This document shows positions 17,953 through 26,125 of a stretch of 64,000 nt of DNA, piece after piece. Every line of letters starts with the position of its first letter. Position 1 is the first letter of the stretch. Both the position numbers and the translations under genes were made by a program. Under the pieces are notes generated by a model, which worked only from the letters and a program-made list of their open reading frames with translations, had not been told where the DNA came from and did not search any database. Location of the stretch: contig NZ_CP066308.1 in NCBI RefSeq assembly GCF_016406105.1, positions 433,501 to 497,500 of the forward strand. The letters are read 5' to 3'. The DNA is from Brevibacillus composti (GTDB lineage: Bacteria; Bacillota; Bacilli; Brevibacillales; Brevibacillaceae).

Positions 17953-18684
17953 ATGAAAAAATCGAAGCTGGGGTTTGTGTCGGGGTTCCTTCTGGGGTCC
18001 ATCTTTTTCTCCGGCCTGACCTACGCCGCCACTCAGTCGATTCAGGTGGACTTCAAGCCCATCAAATTCATGGTAAACGGCCAGTTGCGGGAGACCAATG
18101 ACGCATTTTTGTACAAAGGGGTGCCTTATGCACCGGTTACTTATGTCGGCACGGCAGCCGGGAAAAATGTGACCTGGGATGCCAACGCCAGCACGGTAAC
18201 CATCGGTGCGCCGACTGCTGCGGTAGGCAGCGAAACAAGACTTTCCTCGCTCAAATATAAAATGCCGTACGGATATATCGCCACGAAGTCGAATGTGGAC
18301 AACTGGGATAACGGCAGCTTTTCCGCAGGGGGGACGATCTACGATCACGGGATCGGCTACACCGGCATTGATGTCATCGCCAATGACCGCTACCCCTCCA
18401 CGACGAGACAGGTTATCAGCGTCGAGCTGAACGGAAAATACAAAGAACTCTCCGGTGTCGTGGCCGTCGACGACCATTCTCCCAATAAGACCGACTTGAT
18501 TATCTGGAGGATCAAGGGAGACGGCAAAGTTCTCCACGAAAGCCCGCGCATGAAGGCGAGCCAGAGCCAGCTGATCCACGTCAATGTGACAGGCGTCAAG
18601 GTATTGGAGCTGGAGATGCGCAAAGTAGCAGGCAATGACAAAAAAGATATCTACGCCTTTATCGGAAACGCTCTGCTTCGCTAG
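17953..18684 (+). CDS. secreted stalk-domain protein with NPCBM-like domain
   Basis: A 243-residue exported protein. A signal peptide (MKKSKLGFVSGFLLG..., cleavage near TYAA) is followed by a copper-amine-oxidase-N-like stalk domain (about 25-85; IKFMVNGQ, DAFLYKGVPYAPVTYVG). The C-terminal domain (about 95-243) resembles NPCBM carbohydrate-binding modules: YDHGIGYTGIDVIAN, LNGKYKELSGVVAVDD, IKGDGKVLHESPRMK and VTGVKVLELEM. Such proteins attach to cell-wall or extracellular glycans; the ligand is unknown. ATG 17953 follows AGGAGGGG; a TTG at 17950 is equally placed. It sits between two peptide-binding genes as a separate unit with its own terminator. Confidence 0.85.
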   Translation: MKKSKLGFVSGFLLGSIFFSGLTYAATQSIQVDFKPIKFMVNGQLRETNDAFLYKGVPYAPVTYVGTAAGKNVTWDANASTVTIGAPTAAVGSETRLSSLKYKMPYGYIATKSNVDNWDNGSFSAGGTIYDHGIGYTGIDVIANDRYPSTTRQVISVELNGKYKELSGVVAVDDHSPNKTDLIIWRIKGDGKVLHESPRMKASQSQLIHVNVTGVKVLELEMRKVAGNDKKDIYAFIGNALLR

Positions 18685-18720
18685 CGTGATTTTCGCCAAA
18701 AATGCGATTTGCGCCAGAGA

Positions 18721-18768
18721 AGACTTCTTTCCTGCTTTTGGAAAACAGGAAAGAAGTCTTTATTTTTT
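18721..18768 (+). terminator. terminator of stalk/NPCBM gene
   Basis: A perfect 14-bp stem (18721-18734 with 18746-18759), followed by a T-rich tail. Confidence 0.9.
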
Positions 18769-18921
18769 CTCCAAGACTTGTCCGGTCCGTCCATGCCGGC
18801 TTTTTCCAACTGCCGCAAGGCCTCTAATCGCCCGCCCAATTTTTATCAGTAAATATTTTTTTATTTATTTATAAAAATCTTTATAAACAAATAAAATTTT
18901 GTTAAATCGCGATTAAACTTA

Positions 18922-18950
18922 TTTAAAAAGAATGTAAAAGCATGTATATT
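18922..18950 (+). promoter_or_regulatory. promoter of oppA copy 4
   Basis: TTTAAA (18922-18927), a 17-base spacer and TATATT (18945-18950) in a very AT-rich region 33 bases before the start codon. Confidence 0.5.
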
Positions 18951-18982
18951 GATAAAAGATTTAGACAAGGGGGACAAGTGGC

Positions 18983-20620
18983 ATGAAAAAGAATATTTTT
19001 GTAGCAATGAGTTCCATCCTGGTTCTTGGTGCAGCGCTTGCTGGATGCGGCGGCGGCAACCAAGCGCAAACCGGAAACCAACCTGACAACCAACAGGCAG
19101 CTGCTCCGGAGAAAACAGGTCCGAAAGTTCTGAAATTGAACCTTCACTCTGAACCGCCGACTGCCGACCCTGGCATTTCCGAAGACACCACTTCCGCAGC
19201 GATCATCCGTGCTACCTTTGACGGTTTGACACGTGTGGGTGCGGACGGACAGCCGCATGAATCTATCGCAGAAAAGATCGAAACATCCGAAGATGGTCTC
19301 ACATATACATTCCACCTGCGTGAAGCGAAATGGAGCAACGGCGATCCGCTTACCGCAAAAGATTTTGAATACGCATGGAAACGCGCTCTCGATCCGAAAA
19401 CAGCTTCCAACTACGCCTACCAGCTCTACTACGTGAAAAACGGGGAAGCCTACAACAAAGGGCAAGCCAGCCAAGACGACGTCGGCGTAAAAGCCCTGGA
19501 CGACAAAACGCTGGAAGTAAAACTGGAAAACCCAACTCCGTTCTTCCTGGAGCTGACTGCATTCCCGACGTACTTCCCGGTTAACCAAAAAGTCGTGGAA
19601 GCGGATCCAAAATGGGCAGCAGAAGCCAGCACTCACGTAGGTAACGGTCCTTTCAAAATGGAAGCGTGGGAACACAAGAGCAAGCTGGTTCTCGTGAAAA
19701 ACGAAAACTACTGGGATAAAGATTCCGTAAAGCTGGACAGAATCGAGTTCTCCATGGTTGAGGATGAAAATACCGAGCTGTCCATGTTCGACAACGGCGA
19801 GATCGACTGGGCCGGTGCACCGCTGAGCGCTCTGCCGACAGATGCCATCCCGTCTCTGATCGAATCCGGCAAAATGAAAACCCAACCGATCGCGGGTACG
19901 TACTGGTACAAATTCAACACGGAGAAAGCACCGTTCAACAACGCGAAAATTCGTAAAGCGTTTGCTTACTCGATTGACCGTAAATCCCTGATCGACAACA
20001 TCCTGCAATCGGGTCAAATCCCGGCGATGGGTGCGCTGCCGATGTCCATGGCCATCAACAAAGACGGCTACTTCAAAGACAACGACACCGAAACAGCGAA
20101 AAAACTGTTGGAAGAAGGCATGAAAGAGCTCGGCATCGACAAGCTGCCGCCGATCACGCTCTCTTACAACACCTCCGAAGCTCACAAAAAGATTGCAGAA
20201 GCGATCCAAGACCAATGGAAAAAGCATCTGGGCGTAGAAGTGAAGCTGGAAAACAAAGAGTGGAAGGTTTACCTGGAAGACATGCACCAAGGAAACTACC
20301 AAATCGGCCGCATGGGCTGGCTGGGTGACTTCAACGATCCGATCAACTTCCTGGAGCTGTACAAGGAGAAAAACGGCGGAAACAACGATACCTTCTGGGA
20401 AAATGCTCAGTACAAAGAGCTGCTGAACAAATCCGCTACCATCCAAGATCATAACGAGCGCCTCAAGGTTCTCGGCGATGCTGAGAAAATCCTGATGGAT
20501 GAAATGCCAATCGCGCCTATTTACTTCTACACGCAATCTTGGGTACAAAAAGACAGCGTCAAAGACGTGGTGATCACCGGTCTGGGCGATGTCGATTACA
20601 AATGGGCAACCGTTGAATAA
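18983..20620 (+). CDS. oligopeptide-binding lipoprotein (OppA-like, copy 4)
   Basis: A 545-residue SBP_bac_5 family lipoprotein with lipobox LAGC (cysteine 22) and a Gln/Asn/Pro-rich linker. It carries TFDGLTRVGADGQP, KWSNGDPLTAKDFEYAWKRAL and YWYKFNTEKAPFNNAKIRKAFAYS. It is the sister of copy 3. Its codon choice looks stricter than that of copies 1-3 (many AAA, GAA, CTG, CGT), suggesting high expression. It has its own AT-rich promoter region and terminator. Function is uptake of peptides with an unlinked OppBCDF-type machine, or peptide sensing for sporulation or competence as for OppA in B. subtilis; which one cannot be told. Confidence 0.93.
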   Translation: MKKNIFVAMSSILVLGAALAGCGGGNQAQTGNQPDNQQAAAPEKTGPKVLKLNLHSEPPTADPGISEDTTSAAIIRATFDGLTRVGADGQPHESIAEKIETSEDGLTYTFHLREAKWSNGDPLTAKDFEYAWKRALDPKTASNYAYQLYYVKNGEAYNKGQASQDDVGVKALDDKTLEVKLENPTPFFLELTAFPTYFPVNQKVVEADPKWAAEASTHVGNGPFKMEAWEHKSKLVLVKNENYWDKDSVKLDRIEFSMVEDENTELSMFDNGEIDWAGAPLSALPTDAIPSLIESGKMKTQPIAGTYWYKFNTEKAPFNNAKIRKAFAYSIDRKSLIDNILQSGQIPAMGALPMSMAINKDGYFKDNDTETAKKLLEEGMKELGIDKLPPITLSYNTSEAHKKIAEAIQDQWKKHLGVEVKLENKEWKVYLEDMHQGNYQIGRMGWLGDFNDPINFLELYKEKNGGNNDTFWENAQYKELLNKSATIQDHNERLKVLGDAEKILMDEMPIAPIYFYTQSWVQKDSVKDVVITGLGDVDYKWATVE

Positions 20621-20634
20621 GATAGACGATTCAA

Positions 20635-20667
20635 AGAGGGCACAGTCATGTGCTCTCTTCTTTTTTT
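20635..20667 (+). terminator. terminator of oppA copy 4
   Basis: AGAGGGCAC (20635-20643) pairs with GTGCTCTCT (20650-20658, one G-T pair), followed by a T-run. Confidence 0.85.
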
Positions 20668-20753
20668 CTGATCCAGGGACAAATGACCAATCCCCCTTCG
20701 CCTTCCTTACATAGAGTAGAAAGGAGTACCGCTATATCGGGAGGGATTTGTGC

Positions 20754-21014
20754 ATGGATATCGGAAAGCTGCTGAGTATCGTCAGATCGATACCCAAGGA
20801 TAAGTTGAAATCAGACGCCGGTCTCAAGGAAGTCATTCGCGATTTGGGCAGAAAGTCCGGAAAAACCTTCACAGACCAGGAGCTGAACAGCTACGTCAAA
20901 CAGTTTCGGAGCATGGCGAGAACGGAAAATGTCGGCAGCTTGATGAACAAGCTGGCCCAAAAAGGAGTCAAACCCGGCGATCTCAACGCCATCAAAAACA
21001 GATTTAAAAAATAA
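20754..21014 (+). CDS. small SpoVIF-like sporulation protein (tentative)
   Basis: An 86-residue soluble, Lys-rich, helical protein. The middle segment LKEVIRDLGRKSGKTFTDQELNSYV resembles the stage VI sporulation protein F (SpoVIF) pattern, which has a comparable R-x-hydrophobic-hydrophobic run followed by GK and a short helix; the C-terminal KLAQKGVKPGDLNAIKNRFKK is distinct. The ATG at 20754 follows CGGGAGGG with a spacing of 8; a TTG at 20748 is too close to that site. The next gene starts 12 bases after the stop, so the two likely form an operon. The family assignment is weak. Confidence 0.6.
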   Translation: MDIGKLLSIVRSIPKDKLKSDAGLKEVIRDLGRKSGKTFTDQELNSYVKQFRSMARTENVGSLMNKLAQKGVKPGDLNAIKNRFKK

Positions 21015-21026
21015 TGGTGCTGAAAA

Positions 21027-21521
21027 ATGAGGGAGGAGGTGGGGACGATCGCTGCCAAAGCTAAAGGAAAGACAAAAAAGAATCCATCTTCCCGGGTCAT
21101 GCTGGCGGAAGCGATCCATCGCATCGCAGAAGAGAATTCGGCGAGCAATGAGCAGGTGATGCGGGAGATGCAGCAAGTCCGCCGCGATATTGAGGAGATG
21201 AAGGAGACGATCAGCAGGATCAAAGTGAAACAGCCCTCCCGGAGCAGAGGAGGCGTCTTGTTCGGCAGAAGGCGTTCGATTCCGGTCGAGCTGGAGCCGC
21301 CGAAACCGAAGCCCGCGTTGCCTTTGGAAGACCTGCTGCCGCTTCTGCCGCAACTGGGGGCCGTGATTCCGCAATTAAAAAATCCCAAGGTGGCCGAATC
21401 TGTCAAAGTGCTCTCCAATCCGGCCGTCATCGCCATGATTCAACAATTTTTGGCCAACGGTGGACTGAGGGGAAGGAGTGCGGCTCCCGTCAGCCGACGG
21501 GATGGGCGGATGATCGGTTAG
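21027..21521 (+). CDS. hypothetical protein, start codon uncertain (possibly ATC)
   Basis: Not recognised. The 164-residue frame from ATG 21027 encodes a basic N-terminus (AKAKGKTKKN), a heptad-like charged helix (VMREMQQVRRDIEEMKETISRI, about residues 44-68), a Pro-rich linker and a hydrophobic helical C-terminal half (LEDLLPLLPQLGAVIPQLKN, then SVKVLSNPAVIAMIQQFL) with no signal peptide. The ATG lies before the only strong ribosome binding site, AGGAGG at 21034-21039; the codon at ideal spacing behind it is ATC at 21048, giving a 157-residue protein starting IAAKAKGK. It follows the SpoVIF-like gene by 12 bases and ends in a terminator. A sporulation link is only guilt by association. Confidence 0.75.
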   Translation: MREEVGTIAAKAKGKTKKNPSSRVMLAEAIHRIAEENSASNEQVMREMQQVRRDIEEMKETISRIKVKQPSRSRGGVLFGRRRSIPVELEPPKPKPALPLEDLLPLLPQLGAVIPQLKNPKVAESVKVLSNPAVIAMIQQFLANGGLRGRSAAPVSRRDGRMIG

Positions 21522-21526
21522 CGAAA

Positions 21527-21562
21527 GAGACGTTCGGTGAATAGCGAACGTCTCTTTTTTTT
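21527..21562 (+). terminator. terminator of the small-gene pair
   Basis: An 11-bp stem around AGACGTTCG and CGAACGTCT (21527-21537 with 21544-21554), followed by eight T. Confidence 0.9.
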
Positions 21563-21748
21563 CTCTGTGTTGATCTGCATGGAAGGGCTTCGCCGTCCAA
21601 TGGAGGCGAAGCCTGTTTGTCGAAGGGAGGAGCCTCAGATGCTGTCGGATGGTCTGGTTAATTGTCTGACGATTCAGACTACACAAACGGAGCGAAAATC
21701 CTGATAATAGACAATATAATCCACATTTTGGCAAGGGGGAGAATAATC

Positions 21749-23116
21749 TTGAAACAAAAGGTACTTCCGCTCGCGTTAATAGCCAGCTTGGCCTTCAGTT
21801 TGCCTGCCTATGCTGCGCCACATCCTTCTGACAGTGCTTTTGACAACAAAATCGTCAAACGGATCAAGGTGGACAACATCTACGATACGATAGAATATCT
21901 GTCCAAAGAGCCGAGAGTAGCCGGGACCCGGGCAGAGCATGATGCTGCCAAATACCTTGAGAAGCAGTTCAAGTCGTACGGATACGATACCGAACTGCAG
22001 TCGTTTAAGTTTATGAGCTACAAGGAGCCGGACCACATCTCGCTTGAGGTCAGCGGCTTTGAGGACACCGACTGGGAACCTCTTAATTTCTCTTACGGCG
22101 TGAATGGACAAGCTACGGGAGAGCTGGTATACGCCGGCCTGGGCCGAACCAGCGATCTCGATGGAGTGGATCTGAGCGGCAAAATCGCGCTGATCAGCCG
22201 CGGCGAAATCCCCTTTGGCGAAAAGGTGCTGAACGCCTCCCGGGCTGGCGCCGAGGCCGTGCTCATCTTTAACAACACCTCCGGCGTGATTAACGGAACA
22301 CTCGGAGGCCCCGACAGCGATTACGTGCCTGCCTTGGCTTTGACCAGAGCACAAGGCCAGGAGTTGCTGGAGAGGCTGGAGGCAGGCGAGTCGCTGACGG
22401 CAACGGTGGAGGTAGAAGGGGCGGAGACGAAAGAGAGCACCTCTTATAACGTCATCGCCACCAAGAAGCCTGACAAGAAAAAGAGCACCAACCAGATCGT
22501 CATCGTGGGAGCCCACCATGACTCAGTCGAAGGTGCGCCTGGAGCAAACGATGACGCTTCCGGTACAGCCACGACGCTGGAGTTGGCCAGGGTGATGGCC
22601 AACATGCCGATTGATACGGAGCTTCGCTTCATTACATTCGGTGCGGAAGAGAACGGCTTGCTCGGCTCCTACGCCTATGTCGACTCGCTGACGGAAGATG
22701 AAATCGAGAGAACGGTCGGGATGTTCCAGATGGATATGGTCGGCAGCCGCGACGCTGGCAAGCTGATCATGTACACGGTGGACGGGGAGAAAAACATCGT
22801 GACGGATCTGGGAGCGGCCGCCGGTTCCCGCCTGTCCGAGACCGTCAACTACGGCCAGGAAGGGCGCAGCGACCATGTTCCTTTCGCTGAGGTAGGCATC
22901 CCTGCCGCCCTGTTCATCCACGCGCCGGTCGAGCCGTGGTACCACACGCCGGAGGACACGATTGACAAGATCAGCAAGGAGAAGCTGCAGGAAGTGGCAG
23001 AGATCGTCGGTGCAGCGGTGTACCAGATCGCCCGTCCGGACACGCCTGCGCTCGAAAACGCCAAAGTCGCTCCGAAGAAAGTGGATTACGAGTTCGAACA
23101 AAGAGAACTGGAGTAG
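21749..23116 (+). CDS. secreted M28-family aminopeptidase with PA domain
   Basis: A 455-residue exported zinc aminopeptidase. The signal peptide ends around LPAYAA. Residues of about 35-100 and 230-450 make the M28 peptidase fold, interrupted by a protease-associated (PA) domain (about 115-215; DLSGKIALISRGEIPF, AGAEAVLIFNN). Zinc ligands and catalytic residues are seen in VGAHHDS, GANDDASG, FGAEENGLLGS, MDMVGS and WYHTPEDT. The TTG at 21749 follows CAAGGGGGAG at good spacing and starts directly with the signal peptide MKQKVLPL; the frame extends upstream to 21662 without a plausible start. A TATAAT lies at 21715-21720. Probably a scavenging peptidase, in keeping with the neighbouring peptide-binding proteins. 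Confidence 0.93.
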   Translation: MKQKVLPLALIASLAFSLPAYAAPHPSDSAFDNKIVKRIKVDNIYDTIEYLSKEPRVAGTRAEHDAAKYLEKQFKSYGYDTELQSFKFMSYKEPDHISLEVSGFEDTDWEPLNFSYGVNGQATGELVYAGLGRTSDLDGVDLSGKIALISRGEIPFGEKVLNASRAGAEAVLIFNNTSGVINGTLGGPDSDYVPALALTRAQGQELLERLEAGESLTATVEVEGAETKESTSYNVIATKKPDKKKSTNQIVIVGAHHDSVEGAPGANDDASGTATTLELARVMANMPIDTELRFITFGAEENGLLGSYAYVDSLTEDEIERTVGMFQMDMVGSRDAGKLIMYTVDGEKNIVTDLGAAAGSRLSETVNYGQEGRSDHVPFAEVGIPAALFIHAPVEPWYHTPEDTIDKISKEKLQEVAEIVGAAVYQIARPDTPALENAKVAPKKVDYEFEQRELE

Positions 23117-23142
23117 GAGTAATCAGATAGAGGACGCCAAAC

Positions 23143-23172
23143 GAAAGGCTGCCGAGATGATTCGGCAGCCTT
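23143..23172 (+). terminator. hairpin after aminopeptidase gene
   Basis: AAGGCTGCCGA pairs with TCGGCAGCCTT, but no T-run follows; probably works together with the next hairpin. Confidence 0.55.
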
Positions 23173-23201
23173 CGCTTGCGTAAATAGCCAGACCATGTGC
23201 C

Positions 23202-23226
23202 AGTGCCGAAACTCGGCACTTTTTTC
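23202..23226 (+). terminator. terminator after aminopeptidase gene
   Basis: AGTGCCGA (23202-23209) pairs with TCGGCACT (23213-23220), followed by TTTTTC and further T. Confidence 0.88.
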
Positions 23227-23354
23227 TTTTTTTCGACCGGATTTGAGTCCAAAAGCCTACAAACTTTGCGGGGGGTGGCGCGTCTAATAGTATGGCGCAA
23301 TACCGCTGGGTTTCACTTGATACCAAACGTAAAAACACCAAGAAGGAGGTCAGG

Positions 23355-25085
23355 ATGAATACACGTTGGTTACCACTATGGATGCTGATGGCGATGCTGC
23401 TCATTCCGGGATGGGCGTCGGCTGCGGGCAGCAGCGCGGAGCAGGCCGTTCAGCTGATGATCGGAGGACAAGCCGTCCAGCCGGATGTGCCGCCGATGAT
23501 CGAAAAAGGACGCACATTGGTTCCGGTGAGAGTCATTGCGGAGGGGCTGGGAGCCCAAGTGGAATGGAACCAGGAGACGCGAACCGCCGTGATCACCCGG
23601 GGTCAGCAGACGCTGCAGCTGACCGTCGGGTCGAGGGATGCGCTGGTAAACGGCAAACGCGTACAACTGGATACAGCGCCGGTCATGCGCAATCAGCGCA
23701 TGCTCCTGCCGCTCCGTTTCGTCGGGGAATCGCTCGGAGTCACTGTCGGATGGGATGACAAGACGCGCACTGTCATCGCCAACGAGACGCCGGAGATTCG
23801 CTACAATGGAAAGAAGCCGGTTCAGACGCTAAAAGCCTTTCAACGGGGGGACGAGCTGTTCCTCGCAGCGGATGCCGTCGCCAAAGAGGTAGGAAAAAAA
23901 GGTCAGGTATGGAAGCACCCGGAGCGGGGCATCACCATCGATGGCCAATTGACCCTGCCGCTGTCCCTGATCGAAGAGGAATTGGGCGGCCGTTACTCCT
24001 GGACGCCGGAGCAGAATCTGGTTGAAATCGAGCGTCTCGCCCGGTTTACCGGAGTGAGCCAGGATGACCAGGTGATCCGCATCCGTACCGATCTCTCGGT
24101 CACGGCGGATGCCTTCGTCCTTCAGGGACCGCACCGGATCGTCCTCGATTTGCCGCAGACAGAGCTGGACCCGCGTCTGTTGGACAAGCTGGAAAGAGAG
24201 AGCGCATCCAGTGAAGAACAGGCTGGTGAAACGACTGTCGAAGAGGAAAAGCAGGCTGTAGATGCCGATGAAGATGACCGGGAGCAAGGCGAAAGCGACC
24301 GGGCGACCGAGAGGGAAGACGGCGAAGCAGAGTCGGAGGATGAGTCCGACGCGGACGTCCGCGGCCGGGAATCGGTCGAGGCATCCCGCGATGACGCGCT
24401 TATCGCCGATATTCGCTACAGTCAGTACAGCGCATCGCCGCATACGGTGCGCGTGGTGATTGAGCTCAATCAAAAGAGCAAGTATAATCTGGAGTATACG
24501 GAAGAGGGGATCGAGGTCAAGCTCTCTCCTGTACCGAAGAAGACCGGGTTTCGAATCGTCATCGATGCCGGGCATGGCGGTGCAGACCGAGGGGCGACCG
24601 GTACCCAGGGCAATTTGGAGAAAGACTTTACCCTGGCTGTCTCGAACAAGCTGGTGCAACTGCTGAGGAAGTATCCCGAGTTCCAGGTGGAGGCGACACG
24701 TACTACAGATGAGTACCTGAAGCTGGAGGAGAGAGTGGCCTTTGCCAATGAGCGGGACGCGGATCTGTTCCTGTCCATTCACGCCAACTCCTTCACGAAG
24801 CCGACTGCCCAAGGAACAGAGACCTTCTATTACCATGCCAACAGCAAGACGTTTGCCGAAGTGGTCCACCGGCATTTGCAGGGGGCGACGCAGTTTTTCG
24901 ATCGCGGCGTAAAGAGCACGGGCTTTTACGTCATCAAGCATACGACCATGCCCGCAGTCTTGACAGAGACGGGCTTCCTCTCCAATCCGGGAGAGAATGC
25001 CAAACTGACTTCCCCCGCTTTCCAGCAAAAGGTGGCCGAAGCTCTGGCAGCTGCCGTACGCGAATACTATGAATCTTATTACTAA
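23355..25085 (+). CDS. N-acetylmuramoyl-L-alanine amidase with stalk and split AMIN domains
   Basis: A 576-residue exported cell-wall hydrolase that cleaves the bond between MurNAc and L-alanine. Order: signal peptide (1-24), copper-amine-oxidase-N-type stalk domain (about 33-140; IEKGRTLVPVRVIAEGLGA), an AMIN-like wall-targeting region (about 225-395) and an Amidase_3 catalytic domain (about 398-576). Zinc and catalytic residues are H407 in DAGHGG, E422 in NLEKDF, H476 in SIHAN and E538 in LTETGFLSN. Odd: residues about 280-345 are an Asp/Glu/Ser/Arg-rich low-complexity insert inside the AMIN region. ATG 23355 follows AGAAGGAGGTC; upstream frame to 23292 is ignored. It likely forms an operon with the GerM lipoprotein 39 bases downstream. 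Confidence 0.93.
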   Translation: MNTRWLPLWMLMAMLLIPGWASAAGSSAEQAVQLMIGGQAVQPDVPPMIEKGRTLVPVRVIAEGLGAQVEWNQETRTAVITRGQQTLQLTVGSRDALVNGKRVQLDTAPVMRNQRMLLPLRFVGESLGVTVGWDDKTRTVIANETPEIRYNGKKPVQTLKAFQRGDELFLAADAVAKEVGKKGQVWKHPERGITIDGQLTLPLSLIEEELGGRYSWTPEQNLVEIERLARFTGVSQDDQVIRIRTDLSVTADAFVLQGPHRIVLDLPQTELDPRLLDKLERESASSEEQAGETTVEEEKQAVDADEDDREQGESDRATEREDGEAESEDESDADVRGRESVEASRDDALIADIRYSQYSASPHTVRVVIELNQKSKYNLEYTEEGIEVKLSPVPKKTGFRIVIDAGHGGADRGATGTQGNLEKDFTLAVSNKLVQLLRKYPEFQVEATRTTDEYLKLEERVAFANERDADLFLSIHANSFTKPTAQGTETFYYHANSKTFAEVVHRHLQGATQFFDRGVKSTGFYVIKHTTMPAVLTETGFLSNPGENAKLTSPAFQQKVAEALAAAVREYYESYY

Positions 25086-25124
25086 GGCTGCCTTGGCAAA
25101 TTGAATGGAAAGGGGAGGCCTTTC

Positions 25125-25664
25125 ATGAAACAAAGCCGTTTTTGGGTGGCGGCCGTCGCAGCGCTCTTGCTGCTGACGGGATGCGGACAGGGAAAAGCGC
25201 CGCAGGCACAGCCGCCAGCCGGACAAACCGAAACACCGGGCACATCTGCCGCCCCGTCTGCAGAACCGGTCAAAACGAAAGAAACGATCACGGTTTACTA
25301 CACCGACAGCAATGTGATGGAAGTCGTCAAAGAGCAGCACGACATTGCCTATACGGATGATCTGGACAAGTACAAGCAAGCGATTGCTCTTTTGGAAAAG
25401 CCGCAGGATCAGGCTCATTACCCATTGTGGCAAGACTTTCACTACCACTCCGTCACGTTTGACAAGGGGACGCTGACCATTGATGCGGACGGCAAGAACG
25501 TCTATAACATGGGATCGGGCGTAGAGGCCATGGCTATCGAAGCCCTGCGTGAAACGCTTTTCCAATTTGACGAAGTGGAAAAGATCGTTTTCTTAGTAGA
25601 CGGCAAGACCGCAGGAACTCTCGCGGGTCATGTCAGCATCGACCAGCCGATGACCAGGCAGTAA
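25125..25664 (+). CDS. GerM-domain lipoprotein
   Basis: A 179-residue lipoprotein: signal peptide with lipobox LTGC (cysteine 20), a Pro/Gln/Ala linker, then a GerM (GerMN) domain over about residues 55-170 (ITVYYTDSNVMEVV, YHSVTFDKGTLTIDADG, ALRETLFQFDEVEKIVFLVDG). GerM proteins of Bacillus affect spore cortex and germination; single-domain lipoproteins with this fold are also found in vegetative cells. ATG 25125 follows AAAGGGGAGG. The preceding amidase gene and this one share a promoter-free gap of 39 bases, suggesting joint action at the wall. Confidence 0.88.
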   Translation: MKQSRFWVAAVAALLLLTGCGQGKAPQAQPPAGQTETPGTSAAPSAEPVKTKETITVYYTDSNVMEVVKEQHDIAYTDDLDKYKQAIALLEKPQDQAHYPLWQDFHYHSVTFDKGTLTIDADGKNVYNMGSGVEAMAIEALRETLFQFDEVEKIVFLVDGKTAGTLAGHVSIDQPMTRQ

Positions 25665-25686
25665 CCCGTATTCCCGATCAACGCCA

Positions 25687-25722
25687 AAAAGCACATCCGA
25701 CAACCGGATGTGCTTTTTTTTG
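25687..25722 (+). terminator. terminator of amidase-gerM operon
   Basis: AAAAGCACATCCG (25687-25699) pairs with CGGATGTGCTTTT (25704-25716), followed by more T. Confidence 0.9.
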
Positions 25723-25750
25723 TCTGCCCAAAAGGAGACAAGCTCCCGGG

Positions 25751-25945
25751 TCAAGTCCTCTCGCGGTCCCCCACCAGAAACTTGATCGAGTAGATTCCGG
25801 CCAGACCCACCAAAGTGTAAATGATTCGACTGACCATCGAATCGGGCCCGCCAAACAAATTGGCGACCAGATCGTATTGAAACAGTCCGATGAGTCCCCA
25901 GTTGATCGCGCCGATGATGACAAGGATTAAGGCAAGTTTGTCCAT
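25751..25945 (-). CDS. DUF378 small membrane protein
   Basis: A 64-residue protein with two membrane helices, matching the DUF378 (YuzA) family by the opening LALILVIIGAINWGLIGLFQYDLVANLFGG and a second helix IIYTLVGLAGIYSI. Function is unknown for the family. On the minus strand the ATG is preceded by ATGAGGAGGGAG. It stands alone between the gerM terminator and the pst promoter. Confidence 0.9.
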   Translation of the reverse strand: MDKLALILVIIGAINWGLIGLFQYDLVANLFGGPDSMVSRIIYTLVGLAGIYSIKFLVGDRERT

Positions 25946-26022
25946 CGAAATACTCCCTCCTCATAAAAAGTAGTACCAGTCTGCCCATTTTTCCTCTGAA
26001 ATAATCAAGCCCTCTGCCAAAC

Positions 26023-26052
26023 TTTAAGAAAGATTTACAAAGCCAACATAAT
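26023..26052 (+). promoter_or_regulatory. Pho-box-like repeats and -10 upstream of pstS
   Basis: TTTAAG (26023-26028) and TTTACA (26034-26039) repeat at an 11-base period, as in PhoP boxes of Bacillus pst promoters, with CATAAT at 26047-26052 as a possible -10. Phosphate-starvation control by PhoPR is inferred from this and from the operon. Confidence 0.45.
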
Positions 26053-26125
26053 AGAACAACATTCGACCTGTATCATCTGTAATTGGAAAGAGGAAAACAA
26101 ACCGATTCTAAGGAGGATTTTCATC

